A stretch of DNA of 64,000 bases from Hippasteria phrygiana (Eukaryota > Echinodermata > Asteroidea > Valvatida > Goniasteridae). Under the pieces are notes generated by a model, which was not told the DNA's origin, did no database searches, and saw nothing but the letters and a program-made list of their open reading frames with translations. Position 1 is the stretch's first letter. The number at the start of each line of letters is the position of its first letter. A program made the translations under genes and the position numbers. Below, piece after piece: positions 1 to 11,487 of this stretch. The stretch spans positions 62,001-126,000 of the forward strand of contig JAZGUH010000005.1 of assembly GCA_037893225.1 (NCBI GenBank), written 5' to 3'.

Positions 1-91
1 CCGGGATGATGATGTAAATTATAAAAGAGATTTTTGTCCTTTGCCGACGTAGTGTATGAAACACTCCACGCTTACCAAGAACCTGCAGTGA

Positions 92-225
92 GGGAAAATG
101 GTCACAGGCTGCTTAGTCGGGTGGGACTCGAACCCCCGACCTCCTGCTTACTAGTGTAGACGTCTTAACCCCCGACCGCTTAACCTGGCACGCTTGCACC
201 CCCTGATGCCCGGAGAGGTGTACCA
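92..225 (-). repeat. tRNA-derived SINE-like element (Pol III promoter remnant)
   Basis: Read on the minus strand, a Pol III B box (GGTTCGAGTCC) lies at about 122-134. About 45-50 bases upstream is a degenerate A box (around 173-191, reading like CCAGGTTAAGCGGTC). The order and spacing match a tRNA-derived SINE head with a leucine/serine-type arm. The acceptor stem does not close well, so it is not called a tRNA gene. The 3' body and tail of the SINE are not obvious. Confidence 0.5.
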
Positions 226-748
226 AACTGACGTGTGTGTGATGTTTCAGAACCCATTAATAGTACTTTTCCCTATTTCTTTGTTGCTTTTTGTGAAGCT
301 TTGACGTCTGACACTGCGTGATGTCGTCCCACGCATGCCGTAAGGCAATTCTCCAAAACGAGACTCGTAAGCAGGGACCGAGAGCATGACTGCGCAACGC
401 CTCCGCGACTATTAGACGCGAATTTCATGGCACTGTGAGAAATACCCAACGGGATAAGGTTCTGGAAAATTGGGTATGATTATTAACCCATAACTCTCGA
501 GACCGTCTGGAAATAGTCTTCAAAAATAACCTCTTTGGGGATGTCTGTATACTACTTAAATGGTTGAATGCATCCTACGCCTATAATGGCAAAAAACCCA
601 CGCATCTGGAACTGTAAATTAAATAAGTGCTTTGGTACATCTGGGAAATGTCTACCTGTCTGCAGTGGTTTACGTTGAACAAAAAAACAACCTGTGCTGG
701 AAGAAAAATCAATCGCAAATTTGTCCATTCCGTGAGAGCGACTTAAAG

Positions 749-1240
749 GTAGTGTACACGATTGGTAATTCCAATTTTTTTTTACTGAATTATTACGAAT
801 ACCTTACTAGACTGTAAGTTAATAGTAGTCTCAATCATCCTGTGAAATGTTGGCACCAGGTGTGCTATCGTTGTCAAGACAAGTGGAAATATATATCGTC
901 TTCCAACGATTTCCAACGACTGCCCTGTAGCCTTTAGTCAAGGCGCGCGTGGCTACCCGGATGAGTGGCGCGCTGGAAATGCTGACATTCAGGGCGCGTT
1001 ACGTGTCCAACTGGTAGCCACGCGCGCCTTGACTAAAGGCTTTCATCCGCCCGACGGTTAAAACCGAGCGCCGTTTTTCTCTCGGTTTTTTTCGCCATCA
1101 ACAACGCAAAACTTTGAACAGGTGAGTGGAACGATATTTCCTCCTATGACTACTAACCCCCAAATCCGCCCATTTTTGAAAATTGCAACAATGACCAATC
1201 ATGTACACGGCCTTTAACCAGCATCTCGCATTTCAGGCAC
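749..1240. repeat. Dispersed repeat family, copy 1
   Basis: The stretch from GTAGTGTACACGATTGG to about 890 recurs nearly base for base at 16430-16560. A second stretch around 1110-1190 (AACAGGTGAGTG, then ACTAACCCCCAAATCC) recurs at about 16770-16835. A looser relative is at 7330-7640. The middle of this copy is replaced by the inverted repeat at 929-1041, where copy 3 has a different short palindrome. No coding capacity is seen. Probably a decayed non-autonomous transposon. Confidence 0.6.
929..1041. repeat. Perfect 29-bp inverted repeat (hairpin element)
   Basis: Arms 929-957 and 1013-1041 are exact reverse complements (left arm begins AGCCTTTAGTCAAGGCGCGC) around a 55-base loop. The arms are much more GC-rich than the surroundings. 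A MITE or foldback element is the simplest reading. No target-site duplication could be fixed. Confidence 0.8.
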
Positions 1241-1572
1241 TCGAGATTATAGAAATGAGGAAACATTATCCTAATTGCCAAAAGTACATCATTTTAGAAA
1301 TATCTAGGGCATGGAAACGGATATTTTTGTAGAGTAATAGGGCCTACAGATAATTATTGAAGGTAGCACTAGTCTTTAATGACTAACTACAATTACAATT
1401 ATGGCTTAAGCTAATTCCAGTTAGTCTGATGGCATAAGCTAATTTTAGTTAGACTTTAAAGTGATGTACCGTCAACATTGATCTGTTTCTAGAAGACGGC
1501 TTTGTGCAGTGATACAAATCGTTAAAAAGGTGATACAACATGTAACGTGATATAACATGTAACAGAACGTAC

Positions 1573-2124
1573 CTGTGGAATGCTGAAGACAACCGCCAGA
1601 AAGTACGACGTCAGGATCAGCAGCTTGATGTGAAAGGGACGCTGGCGCTGACCAAGAGGTCGCAGCACCGCCAGGCAGCGGTCCAGAGCAACGTCCACGG
1701 TGATGAAGGACGAGGCGAACAGGCCAAAGCTGGAGAAGAACTTGGCGATCTTGCAGAGGGCCTCGCCCCCGACCCAGGCGTCCGTGGCGTACCAGATCAT
1801 GTGGAAGAGCATGTGGCAGTAGGTGACGACCAGGTCCGCCACGGCCAGGTTCAGGATCAGCGTGGTGATGGTGGACTTGCGCCGGCCCCGGATTTTGCAG
1901 GTGATGGCGATGGCCACGCTGTTGCCCACCGTTGAGAAGATGATCATCATAGCCAGGGCGCCGACTTTGAACGCCTTGAAGGCGTTGAAAGTGGGCAGGG
2001 GGATAGTGGTGTTTTCGTCGCACGGGAAACCGGTAGACATCATGTCGCACAGGTAGAAGTCGTCTTCGTTGTCAACCTGAATGGCAGCCATCTTGGTTTG
2101 ATTTGTAGCTAATGAAGCCCCCAT
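1573..2124 (-). CDS. GnRH/AKH/corazonin-receptor-like GPCR, first coding exon
   Basis: Partial rhodopsin-class GPCR: 184 codons from the start codon at 2124 to a consensus donor (CACAG|GTACG; GT at 1572-1571). The predicted protein has N-glycosylation sites at N8 and N38 and TM1 near residues 52-76 with the GN motif (N68). TM2 lies near 86-110 with LNLAVAD (D97), followed by W117 and the conserved extracellular Cys C124 before TM3. The TM3 end motif is D148-R149-C150 rather than DRY, and TM4 ends in SIPQ. The W-x-GGEALCK loop and FGLFASSF TM3 resemble GnRH, adipokinetic-hormone and corazonin receptors. The exon ends in phase 0 after a Pro-Gln at the end of TM4, where, from memory, vertebrate GNRHR genes also have their first coding intron. 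TM4 lacks the usual central Trp (Tyr174 is near its place). Downstream exons would lie to the left, beyond the window or unrecognised. An orphan paralogue of this family remains possible. Confidence 0.85.
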
Positions 2125-3987
2125 TCAGGACGATTATTAGGGATCGGCCTGAGGTCACGGGCTGAATTCTACTCACAAGCGTTGTACCACGCGAGCGCAG
2201 TGACTGCGAAATTAAAAGTGTAAAATTAATGAAAAGTTAATCTAAACACCAACTGAAAATGAGCAAGCAAATCACGTCAACGTGTTTAGTGCTTTTCGAC
2301 ACTCTTTTTGATACCATCAAAGTAAACGTGTATATCACTAAATCTTTGTCCTCACTATACTGCTTTTACAATAACCTTTTCTTGTTGCAATGGATTAAAA
2401 ATTTGGCTAACCAAACACAATGGGTTCAAGACAGCTAGGTGTCAACACGAAACGCGTATCATTGTTTTAACAACGGACGAACTGTTAATACAAAATACCG
2501 TTTCAAACAATGGGATCGAACTCAAAGACCAACAAAAAGGTAGAAAGTTTGAAGGCAATTATTTATAACCTGAAAATAATCTACCATGATCACCCATTCA
2601 ATTATAACCGCATCCAAGGATGTAATGATTGTTGTGTGCCTGGAAAAAAGGTCGTAGGGAAGAAAAATGGGGCAAAAGTTCAATTTCTGGTTTTTCGGGT
2701 AATCGATAGAGTATTGAAATATCTTTTATTTGATGTACATTTTGTGTCAAGGGGCTACGTCATTCTGACGTGATTAACATAATGCAAAGGACGGAAGTAT
2801 ATTTATTTTCTTTTTTTTACCTGGCATATGGACGTTAGCGTGTAATACCAATGTAACAAAACATGATGCAAGTGCGTTCACCTCAATTCAGTGAGACGTA
2901 AACGCACTTATGGAGCAAAGTCTATTCCCGGCGTCATATGAATATCCGACTCCCATGAAAATCGGACTCCTTTTCCCTCTTATTGGCTAAACTCACGTGA
3001 CTGGCCACTCTCCTAATTATTTTCACTTAGGCATGCGCAATACCACCAATAATTCTGTATTTCATTATAGTGACTGAAATTCACGCTCCACAGGCAAAAG
3101 GTCGCTATGATTTCACATGCCGCTTAAGCGCACCTTTAAGGCAGGAGGAGTTAGCATAAATATGTACCGGTAAATAATTTTAAAATTAAGTAATATTTGT
3201 ATTAAAAAATGCACAACATATTGCAAATATTAATACATTTCATCTGACAAGAATTTAGCGTTTTGCGATTCTTAATTTAGAAATGGGAACACAACAACTT
3301 TAAAGTCGATTTTGTCAAAATGTGATTTTTGCCTGACTGGGCCCCTTATGTCCTTTTCCCGGCACACGGCGGTATGGCGTTAACGCTCTCACTCACATAA
3401 TACGACAGACTGAAATAACGCTCATAAACCACATTTATGTGGATTAATCATTCGAACCCCAACGGTATTTAAAGTTCCAAGTTCTGAGATGCGTGCAAAG
3501 TATTGACAAATGCATCTCTGTAATACGTCCTTGCTCAGTTTCCCTAAAGCATCATAAATTAGGCCAACCGTCGTGTAATAAAGAAGCTTCAGGGAAGAAA
3601 CCGGATGTTCATGAGCATATTAAATATTAATTTCCGTAACGTGGCACGGGGAATCTTTCACATGCCCAGCGAACCGTTTTGTCCTTGTTTAAGTCGTAAT
3701 AACTCCGGCCAAAAATCACAGACGGTTGTAGGCATATTACAACGTTATCCAAGTCTCATATGGGTACATCACAGACTTTCACAGATGACGGGAACAGTAT
3801 CGTTAGCCACCGGAGACGTTCAGAACAGATTTTCCAATAATTCTTGTTGATAACATATAATTCTGTTTGGCTTAGTTCCTTTTTGGACTTGTCCAGTTCA
3901 TCACTTAAAGCCTCCGTCTCGTTACAGTCTTTGCAGTTCAAACTACGACACTCTTCTCGGCTACTATGTAAAAGTCTCTCCGTGAGA
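2125..3987. other. No gene recognised
   Basis: AT-rich sequence upstream of the GPCR exon, expected to hold its promoter and 5' UTR, but no convincing core promoter motif stands out. The short open frames (for example 2510-2773) have low-complexity composition and no family resemblance. A short dispersed motif (GTCATATGAATATCCGACTC) at about 2932-2952 recurs at 6162-6190 (reversed) and 8055-8074. Confidence 0.5.
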
Positions 3988-4101
3988 TTGTTCTTTTACA
4001 AATGCTGTCCTAAACTTTTGAATGACCTTCCTGTAAATACCAGGACAGCCAACAGTGTGACCAGATTAAAGTCCCGGTTACAAATTCATCTGCTCAGATA
4101 A
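3988..4101 (+). pseudogene. LINE reverse-transcriptase C-terminal remnant (possible)
   Basis: The last 37 codons of an open frame ending at 4101 read RLFFYKCCPKLLNDLPVN, then a short Lys/Arg/Leu-rich tail. This resembles the motif near the C terminus of CR1/L2-type LINE ORF2 proteins (F-S-Y-x-A-P-K-L-W-N-S-L-P, then a stretch ending near K-T-H-L). Nothing upstream in this frame looks like the polymerase core, so at most it is a 5'-truncated relic, as is usual for LINE copies. The match rests on a short motif recalled from memory. Confidence 0.35.
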
Positions 4102-4420
4102 AGGGACACGTTGTATTGGGTGGCGCTCAATTGGGATAAAAAGCGTTCATCCTGAAATGGCTGTGGTCGGAGAGATTATTCAAAAGTAGAGAGTCATAAT
4201 TTACTCGAGCATCCCTTGAAAATGCGCCGTTTGTCTGATGATCATTTTGGGGACGTCGGTTTGGTTCGGAAAAGTCGGACCGCTGGAAAATTGAAACAAT
4301 TCAGAGTGGTTGCCTCTGTGGCGCTTTGGTTGCGTACAGGTTAATTGCACAATGTGTGGTGCCAGTTTGAATGTCCGGATGTCAATGCTTCGGTCTTTTC
4401 TTCCATATTTCCAGAGTTGT

Positions 4421-4509
4421 AATCAAAGTCAATCACAAGTCAATCATAAGTCAGATCAAAAGGCAGATCACAAGTCAATCACAAGTCAATCACAAGTCAG
4501 CTCACAAGC
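4421..4509. repeat. Minisatellite of about 11-bp units
   Basis: Eight consecutive units of 10-12 bases, consensus AATCACAAGTC, with variants such as AATCATAAGTC and AGATCACAAGTC. The short ORFs across it (Ser/Gln/His-rich) are products of the repeat. Confidence 0.9.
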
Positions 4510-6054
4510 TAGAGTATGGCGATTCGGTGGACCCTAAGCGCCCAGTAATCTACAAGTGCCAGAGATTGCATCTGTAGTCTTAACACTTGTAATCAGGAAT
4601 CTTTCCTCCCTAACACCCAGTCTATTGGATTTCTTCCCGATAACCCACACGGCTTAGGGTCTGGGCTTCACAATCAGGGCACTTGCCTAATCACCACTCG
4701 CGATGCGCCTTCCAACTTGTGGTATGAATTGACAGAGGGGTTTTCAAGCATTACAGACTTGTCAATGACTGCTGGAGAGATTTAACATTCAGGAAATCCT
4801 GATGCGTTGCTAAAGGAGAACCCGAGGAAAAAAGTCTCTTGAAAGGGACATCAAAGTATTACATCTCCACAGTTGGAGAACTAGGTTAACTTATGTTTTC
4901 CAACTCAGTTTGATGTCCTGAATCAAACAACGAAGGTTGTAAGCGGAATAGAACGGAACATGACCTACTTTTCAGGCCATATCCGACGGATATTTAAAAA
5001 CATGACATTTACGAGAAAGTTGGACTCGCATGCAGATCATCAGGGGGGCCGCTATATTCGTTTGCATGATAGCGCGTCTACGAAGCCGTCGACACCCTTG
5101 TATGGAACGCAGCATCCTCCAAAAATAACGCGGTGGGTTGACGTAAGAATAATTATGAGAATTAACAATGTATTCTCCGTTGCCTTTTAAGAATGTACGC
5201 TACCCTTTTCAGAGAAAATATGGAATTGTATTTTAATTTGTAAAAGTTATGTTTTTAACGTAAACTACTCGTCATATTTGATTTTTTTTTCTTCAAATGG
5301 CTGTCCATACAGGCCAAGAAACGGTCGCCTGTGACGTACAATTAAAGGGCCGAAGAGGGGTGAGGGCTTATTTCACCCCTTGTTGCATTAGATTGCAATG
5401 ACAACGTGGATTATCTGATTTTCAGAGATTTAGACTATCTGTATGTGATTATTTTAATCAGTTCCCTGTAATGGTATACTACCAGGTGACACGAAAAACG
5501 GGAGTGTTACATAATGGCCTATAACACGAATATTTGATCAATTGGTAAGTCCTCGCTAACTCGGAAACAAATTGGCGTTTCAGTAATACCGTGTGTGGAA
5601 AAATAGACCCCAAGTATAGACCGAATTGGTTCTACCCTCTGCTTCACTGTGTACCGCGTCACAGAAGTCAGATTTCTTTTTCAACAACACGTAAATGTCG
5701 TTGAAATGCCCTTTCATTCCATTATTTTTTTTTGCAAGACCGGGAGGAAAATTATCTATCAAACCTTGCATTTCTTTAGACGGCGTCGTGTGATTTTGTA
5801 TGATTTAAGCTCATCTAGTTATGGACGTACTGAACACAAATGCAAGATACGCGTGCACGCGATGCACAAAGGGTGCCGCTATCTTGTTAGACCATATGAT
5901 TATAAAATACTGTTTGTGTATTGACAGACGCTCCCGTCCGACTAACTTGATTCCCAGGGGAGTCCTTAAGTATCGTTTCATTTTTCTTGTGTTTCATTTC
6001 ATAGGTTAGTTCCACTGTTCATGACCTTATAAGGAAAAAGAGACATGTGCGAAA
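4510..6054. other. No gene recognised
   Basis: AT-rich non-coding sequence. Short open frames on both strands lack recognisable motifs, and no clear repeat was detected by eye. Confidence 0.4.
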
Positions 6055-6078
6055 CCCCCCCCCCCCCCCCCCCCCCCC
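6055..6078. repeat. Poly-C tract (24 C)
   Basis: Uninterrupted run of 24 C followed by a short A run. Such tracts are prone to length error in assemblies. The poly-Gly stretch in an overlapping minus-strand frame comes from this run. Confidence 0.95.
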
Positions 6079-7329
6079 AAAAAAAGGATTTTGAGGGGGG
6101 GATTTTGTTGAGGATTGTGGTTTTATCATGGGTAAACGCATCATGGGTTTAAGAGTTGTCACGGGAGTCCGATATTCATACGACACCGGGCCTGGTATAA
6201 GCTGTATATAGCACAGTTCCACATGAATATCGTGCTTAAATCGACAGTAACAGCTAGCATTGCAGCTAGAATTTCCTCTCGATTAATACTCCCATACTTC
6301 GCAGACTCATATATGAGCCCAATTTAAAGCTACTCTCCATGTGGTATACCCTTCAATTGAGGTCAGGGTATCGCACAAACCTACGCATGACCCAATGCCG
6401 TTCACATTCTCCAATAGCCTAAGCTTAGCCAAGAAGGCCTGGATGATCGAAGTTGTCCTTTCGCTCGGCTATGGAACAGAAACATGATACACAATGCGTG
6501 GAAACTATATCAATAGGCCTCATATACCGGTATCAAAATACAGTTCTCGAAATGCTGTGTTGACAACAACAATCTCTCTGGTATTTCTTTAAAGAATTGG
6601 TGGATTAACCCACACCTGCCCAATACACTGATACTCGGCGTTTCCTCCCGGTCGGTATAGGGTAATAGATTCGAGTGCTCTTCATCCACAAAGTGCCCCG
6701 CTCCATAACACCGCGCACAAATATAGATTGATGGTTCGCCGTAAATCGGCCGCTCTGGCGGGAACGCGGTAAGTCAAGACGAATGGCCGTCATTAGCTAC
6801 GGCAACATCTGAGGCCGTGACAACGACACGTTTACCCCGGCACTGCTTGGTTTGCGGCCTGTCTGGATGACACTTTTTGAGGGTGGAGGTTTTTGTGTTT
6901 TTCACCGAGGTCGGTCGCGGAAATCTTTAGAGTCTAAAGTTTTCATTAAATTAAACGTGCTTAAGCTGCCCGATCGAATTAAGGGCAGGCAATGCAAGGA
7001 CCCTCAGCTTGAAAATCAGCCACATTTTGACTGATTGAGGGCGCTATAACGACGCCACCAACACGGGGGATTTCGCGATCATTATATGGAATGACTTATA
7101 TTTAATAACCTCACTTCAATTAAAACATTACAGATTGTACATTTTTTTTCATTAAAGTAATACGCAAACTTGCTGCAGTAATCGGGAGTAAACCATCAAA
7201 ATGGCATTGTTACGTTTTAACTTGTAATGACAGTGTACAATGCCGGCAGGGCATAACAAATAATCTACTTGAAATAAAACGAACTAGGAGCAAATTTGCC
7301 TTATCTGTGTCATCTTAAAGGTAATTGCA
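6079..7329. other. No gene recognised
   Basis: Mixed-composition non-coding sequence. It contains one reversed copy (6162-6190) of the short motif also found at about 2932 and 8055. Around 6600-6850 the GC content is higher, but no frame resembles a known protein. Confidence 0.4.
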
Positions 7330-7640
7330 AACATCCAAAAACTACCAAATTATTATGAAAGACCTTACTTGACAGTAAGTAAATAACAGCCGCAAGCATC
7401 CTATGAAATAATAGCACCTGTTGTGCTGTCATTTTCAAAGAATCATGGTCCGCATTTTGTTTGCAATCGGTTCAATCCGTGAACGGGTGCAAGCCAGCTA
7501 GTCTGGTTCCCCGACCTGACAATTCCCCCGATGTTTGCTAACTTCGTTTGAAGTAGGGTCAGGGAACCATACTACAAGAACAAAATTTTGTTCTTGGTTT
7601 TTGCAGCATTTATGAACATGAACATAAAAAGAAGCAGATG
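7330..7640. repeat. Dispersed repeat family, copy 2 (diverged)
   Basis: Shares with copies 1 and 3 the order: acTTACTxGACAGTAAGT, CATCCTxTGAAAT, GCACCTGxTGTGCTGTC, then (with copy 3) a TAGTCTGGTTCCC-like segment and a GGGTCAGGGAACC-like segment. An internal perfect palindrome (CAAGAACAAAATTTTGTTCTTG core, about 7575-7596) sits near the end. Non-coding. Confidence 0.45.
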
Positions 7641-7860
7641 TTGTATAATAATTACCTTTAAGTGCGTATACACCAGAGACAATTTATGAGTTGGTGAGCC
7701 CTACCGTGTGTTTACTACCATTAGGCAACATTTGGACGGGAACGAGGCGTGACCAGTTGCCAGCCATCCCATGATTACACCAGCCTGCTCTATCAAAGAA
7801 GGGTGGTTTAACTGACCAGTCACATGGTCACTGGTCACGCAACCGGTCAATCCAACTCTA

Positions 7861-7995
7861 TTAGCCTTTTAGAGGTATGGCGGACACAATAGGAGGGCGC
7901 TATTTGATTTGGGTAAACCTTTTGTGCCATACAAAGGGTTTACCCAAATCAAACAGCGCCCTCCTATTGTGTCCGCCATACTTCTAAAAGGCTAA
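7861..7995. mobile_element. Palindromic MITE
   Basis: An almost perfect inverted repeat fills the whole 135 bp. The left arm starts TTAGCCTTTTAGAGGTATGG, the right arm ends with its reverse complement, and only about five loop bases separate them. Arms differ at a few positions. The termini read TTAGCC and GGCTAA. Foldback MITE is the best call. The autonomous family is unknown. Confidence 0.8.
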
Positions 7996-8052
7996 TTGCC
8001 AGGTCCCTTTGATTAAAGACAAGTCGCCAATGCGGTGTCGTGTTCAAATCCG

Positions 8053-8205
8053 GTGTCATATGAATATCCGACTCCCATGAATATCCGACTCTTTATCCAT
8101 GGTGCATTGCAACAAAACTGTGATATTTATCTTCATGAACAGTTTTGCTTGTACAGAGCCGTATATTCATACATTCATACAGAGTCGAATGTTCATACGA
8201 TACTA
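8053..8205. repeat. Imperfect inverted repeat, dispersed element
   Basis: The left arm (GTCATATGAATATCCGACTC, about 8055-8074) pairs imperfectly with AGAGTCGAATGTTCATACGA at 8181-8200. The left-arm motif also occurs at about 2932-2952 and, reversed, at 6162-6190, so this is a dispersed non-autonomous element with solo ends elsewhere. Confidence 0.5.
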
Positions 8206-10471
8206 TAATGCGGTATGATAATTGCGTAAAAGTAAGGGATAGGCCTTTTAAAGCCGCAAAATGGACTTTCCTCAAGGCATATTTTAAACTAATTCAGTTA
8301 GGCTATTTGGAGACAATCTGTGGGTAAAACAATGCATCTTTTTAGTGAAGACTTTTTCGTGTCTTCCCAAGGTCACAACTCCCATAATTGTAGGCAAAGA
8401 TTTACAGTCGCAAAGGGCATTTCTGTTCATCGTAGTCTAACCTTTGTTTAGAAAGTTTAGTTTGGGTAAGTTAATTAAGTTGGGATTATTTCTAGAGTTG
8501 CTAAAGTTTCGTGGGCATAGGTCGGTTCTCCTTTACTTCAGTAAAACAGCAAGAAAAGTTGTGTACATTGGTCTAAGGGAATTTCTCCAAATGCACAATT
8601 TTCAATCATCATTTCAAACGTATGTACAATTTTGATCCTTTGATTACCTAGTGATTACCCTTGTTATTTGATAAAACAATAAGCATTCACTGAACGGAAA
8701 AAAAATGTGGAATTATCGAACTAACAGGAGCAAGGTTAATTCACCGCCAACCAAATTTAACAGCAAAGCTGTAAACATACGAGGTATCATTCTCCTTTAC
8801 TTCGGTAGACCAGCAAAAAAACACAGTTTATAACTTTGACCAATACAAAGTTCCTCGTTAAATATTCATAGTTTGGAGCCAGATTTCTGTTTAAAAAGAA
8901 CAATGTAGTGGTGCGGCTAGCAACCTGAAATGTGGCAAACCCCAACAGCCCTGTGTGTAGCTCTTTAAAGCGGCTTTTAGCCTTGTACAGTGTGGTTATT
9001 AAAAAAAACCTACACACTGTTTTTAGAGGAAAATTTCTCGGAATTGGGTAAGTATGGCCAAATTGTTTTAACTTATCTATTAAACCATCTTAGTGGTACA
9101 TGGTGAAAACTGCGTTAAAAAGAAAATTCAAATAAGAACATGGCATCGTTTTAAAGAAAAATGGCAAAAAGACAGATTGTCCACACGAAAGTCTATAGAA
9201 GTCATGCATGCTACAAAGATCGATACTCATAGGTCCACCCAGGATGGAAGTAATAAGTATTCACGAACCCGGGAAGAAACAAAAGCACAACATAACAAAA
9301 CACTTCAACTGTTCTATTGTGTCAAATGCTATTCACTGTAAACACTTGCTTTTTTCATTGACAGAGGGGATGACTGTGATCAATGTAGGCCTAATTACAT
9401 TTATTGGAGTTTGAGTTTGTGCACGCGGTGCTAAAATGTATTTTGTTTACCAAATTCCATTGACTTGCGTGTGGACAAACTGATTTTTGACCATTTTTAA
9501 AATATCGACGACATTTCTTTATTTGAGCTTTTTTCTTACACAATTTGCACGAATATGTTAAAACAATTTGACCATGATTCCCCAATTCCGAGATATTTCC
9601 ATTAAAAAAGTGTTAAGTTGTTTTTTTAACCACAATGTATTGGGCGACTTCCATTAAATGAAGATTAAGCGCAAGTTTAATCGGGTTTATGGACACGCGG
9701 ATACCTCGAGAATTTGTGAAGATTCATGCTCTCTGTTCCATGGTGCAGTGTCGCTATGCCTTCACAGTAGTTGGCATGCAGGGATGGCATACCGCTGGTA
9801 CACGTTAATCTGTTGAGCGCGCGCCTGGTACCCGGTGTTGTTGTTTATTTTTACGTCACACGCTGAACGCGCAAATGACCGCCGTTCATTCGTGGAAAGT
9901 TTACATTAACATAAAGTGCTTGGCGTCGCGTCATCATTCTCGATTTCACCACTGTTGGGAGTAACAGCAACATTTTGCTGAGAATGGCAATGTATGTATT
10001 AATCTGTATTTAACTGCAAATATTAAACTAATTTACATAATTATATAATTATAAATAAATAATTTTAAATTGTAAATAAATATTAAAAAAAGGACTCCTG
10101 AACCCCCAAAAAAGAGAGATTGGATGTTTTAGTTTTTGTGTTCGAGTAAAGCAAATCCATAAAACAAATTGAAGAAAAGCACGCTAATTACTGACTGAAT
10201 TGCGTCTTACTACGAGTTGCCAGTGTCCAAAATGCTGTAAACTTGGAATCACCGTAAACACAGACTGAATGGTTGCCTTCAGAACTTCATTTTACAGACT
10301 AAAGTCAACGCCCTATTCATTTCGCACGATATCTGTAAGACGACCACAAAAATAGTTACCATGTTATTACGGCGGTAAATTTCAGAAAATGCATTTATCA
10401 GTTGTATGCCGTTGGTCCGTGGGCATGCGCCGAGGTATATAACTTAGGAGGCTATTCATCCTTACTCGCAG
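8206..10471. other. No gene recognised
   Basis: Strongly AT-rich sequence with only short open frames on both strands, none with recognisable motifs. Around 10020-10090 it is almost pure A/T. Confidence 0.4.
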
Positions 10472-10600
10472 CTGGGACGCAGCGAAGGACGCGACTACAA
10501 CGTGGTCGAGTTGCTGGCACGTAAAGGCGCCTCTGGCAGCCGGCCACATCGACCCATATATGACCATCACGGAGAACAGCCAGATATCGAAAGTGTTTGA
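10472..10600 (+). CDS. Possible terminal coding exon, unknown protein
   Basis: A GC-rich island in AT-rich DNA. A pyrimidine-rich stretch ends in CTCGCAG (AG at 10470-10471), an acceptor-like site. The open frame that follows (LGRSEGRDYNVVELLARKG..., ending in DIESV) stops at 10598-10600. An AATAAA polyadenylation signal is at 10730-10735, about 130 bases past the stop. The order acceptor, short frame, stop, AATAAA fits a last exon of a plus-strand gene, but no upstream exon or family is recognised. A longer minus-strand open frame (10382-10804) overlaps and could instead be the meaningful one. Speculative. Confidence 0.25.
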   Translation: MGRSEGRDYNVVELLARKGASGSRPHRPIYDHHGEQPDIESV

Positions 10601-10729
10601 TTTTTCCGGAGGGAGGAAAGCCGGAGGACTCGGAGAAAAACCCTCGTGGCAGAACTCTACTCGCATTGGTGAGAGGCGAGCGCTTTCCGCACAAGCCACC
10701 CATGCCACCTGTATGACGAGGTCTTTAAC

Positions 10730-10735
10730 AATAAA
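10730..10735 (+). terminator. Candidate polyadenylation signal AATAAA
   Basis: Canonical hexamer about 130 bases downstream of the stop of the possible terminal exon. AATAAA is common by chance in AT-rich DNA, so its value depends on that exon being real. Confidence 0.25.
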
Positions 10736-11448
10736 GTCAAACAGTGGAGATGAACTATTGTTGTGACTCGGTGGGTAAAATACAAACCACTCGCTTAACG
10801 ACATTTACAAAACTCAAACACATCGGCAGGTGGTGTGCAATCAGGACACCTTTACTGCCAATTTATAATCAAGAAAACAGTCCGTGAGCCCACCCATCCT
10901 CCCCCTCCCCCCCCCAAATAAAATTGACGCCATCACCATTAACAGCACTGGCAAAAGTTGAGGCCATCGTCATCATCATCCGCAAAGATGTCCTTTCAAC
11001 GAAGATGCCACTCTATTCGCCGAAGCACAGAGAAAGCATCAACGTGTAACCCAATGGGACCATATAATTATTCCCGATATGCTACCGGCGCGGTGCTAAC
11101 AGGTCCCGGGGGGGGGGGGGTGGGCAGTCAGATGACTTCTGACAAAGGCTACTCGGATCGTTCAAAACACTTCTCTGACTTCCATCTGTCACGCACCGGC
11201 TTATCACGTACTCTACCGTCCCAGACGGCATGATAATAAACACCAACCCGTCCCCCCGAAATCAACACAAATTTATACAATTTAAAATTGCAATCATGTA
11301 TTCAGACGTTACCACTTTCCTAATCATTCCCGCCAAATGACAACTTATAAGTTCAAGTCGTGAAGGTTCACACTGAGGTTTCGACTTGAAAACGAGGGTG
11401 TCTCTAAGCCCGTTTACAAAATCTGCTTTCGGGCGTAACTGCTTCTTG

Positions 11449-11451
<3 letters not shown>
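10736..11451. other. No gene recognised; short C and G tracts
   Basis: Non-coding sequence with a C-rich run near 10897-10914 and a G run near 11108-11120. Short open frames here are not recognisable. Confidence 0.4.

Positions 11452-11484
<33 letters not shown>
11452..11484. repeat. (AAT)n microsatellite
   Basis: Uninterrupted TAA/AAT trinucleotide run of about 11 copies. It encodes the poly-Tyr stretch of an overlapping minus-strand frame, which is not a gene. Confidence 0.95.

Positions 11485-11487
<3 letters not shown>

Noticed and set aside
92..225. Functional tRNA gene
   Set aside because: B box is good, but the acceptor and anticodon stems do not fold cleanly and the distance is stretched; called SINE-like instead.
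1472..2050. 192-codon minus-strand frame overlapping the GPCR exon
   Set aside because: His/Arg/Gly/Pro-rich translation typical of a shifted frame of a GC-rich coding exon. The 2124-1573 frame has the GPCR motifs.
1630..2056. Two plus-strand frames across the GPCR exon
   Set aside because: Antisense shadows with no recognisable domains.
10382..10804. 140-codon minus-strand open frame
   Set aside because: No recognisable domain, and an equally plausible short plus-strand exon with acceptor and AATAAA covers the same bases. Left uncalled.
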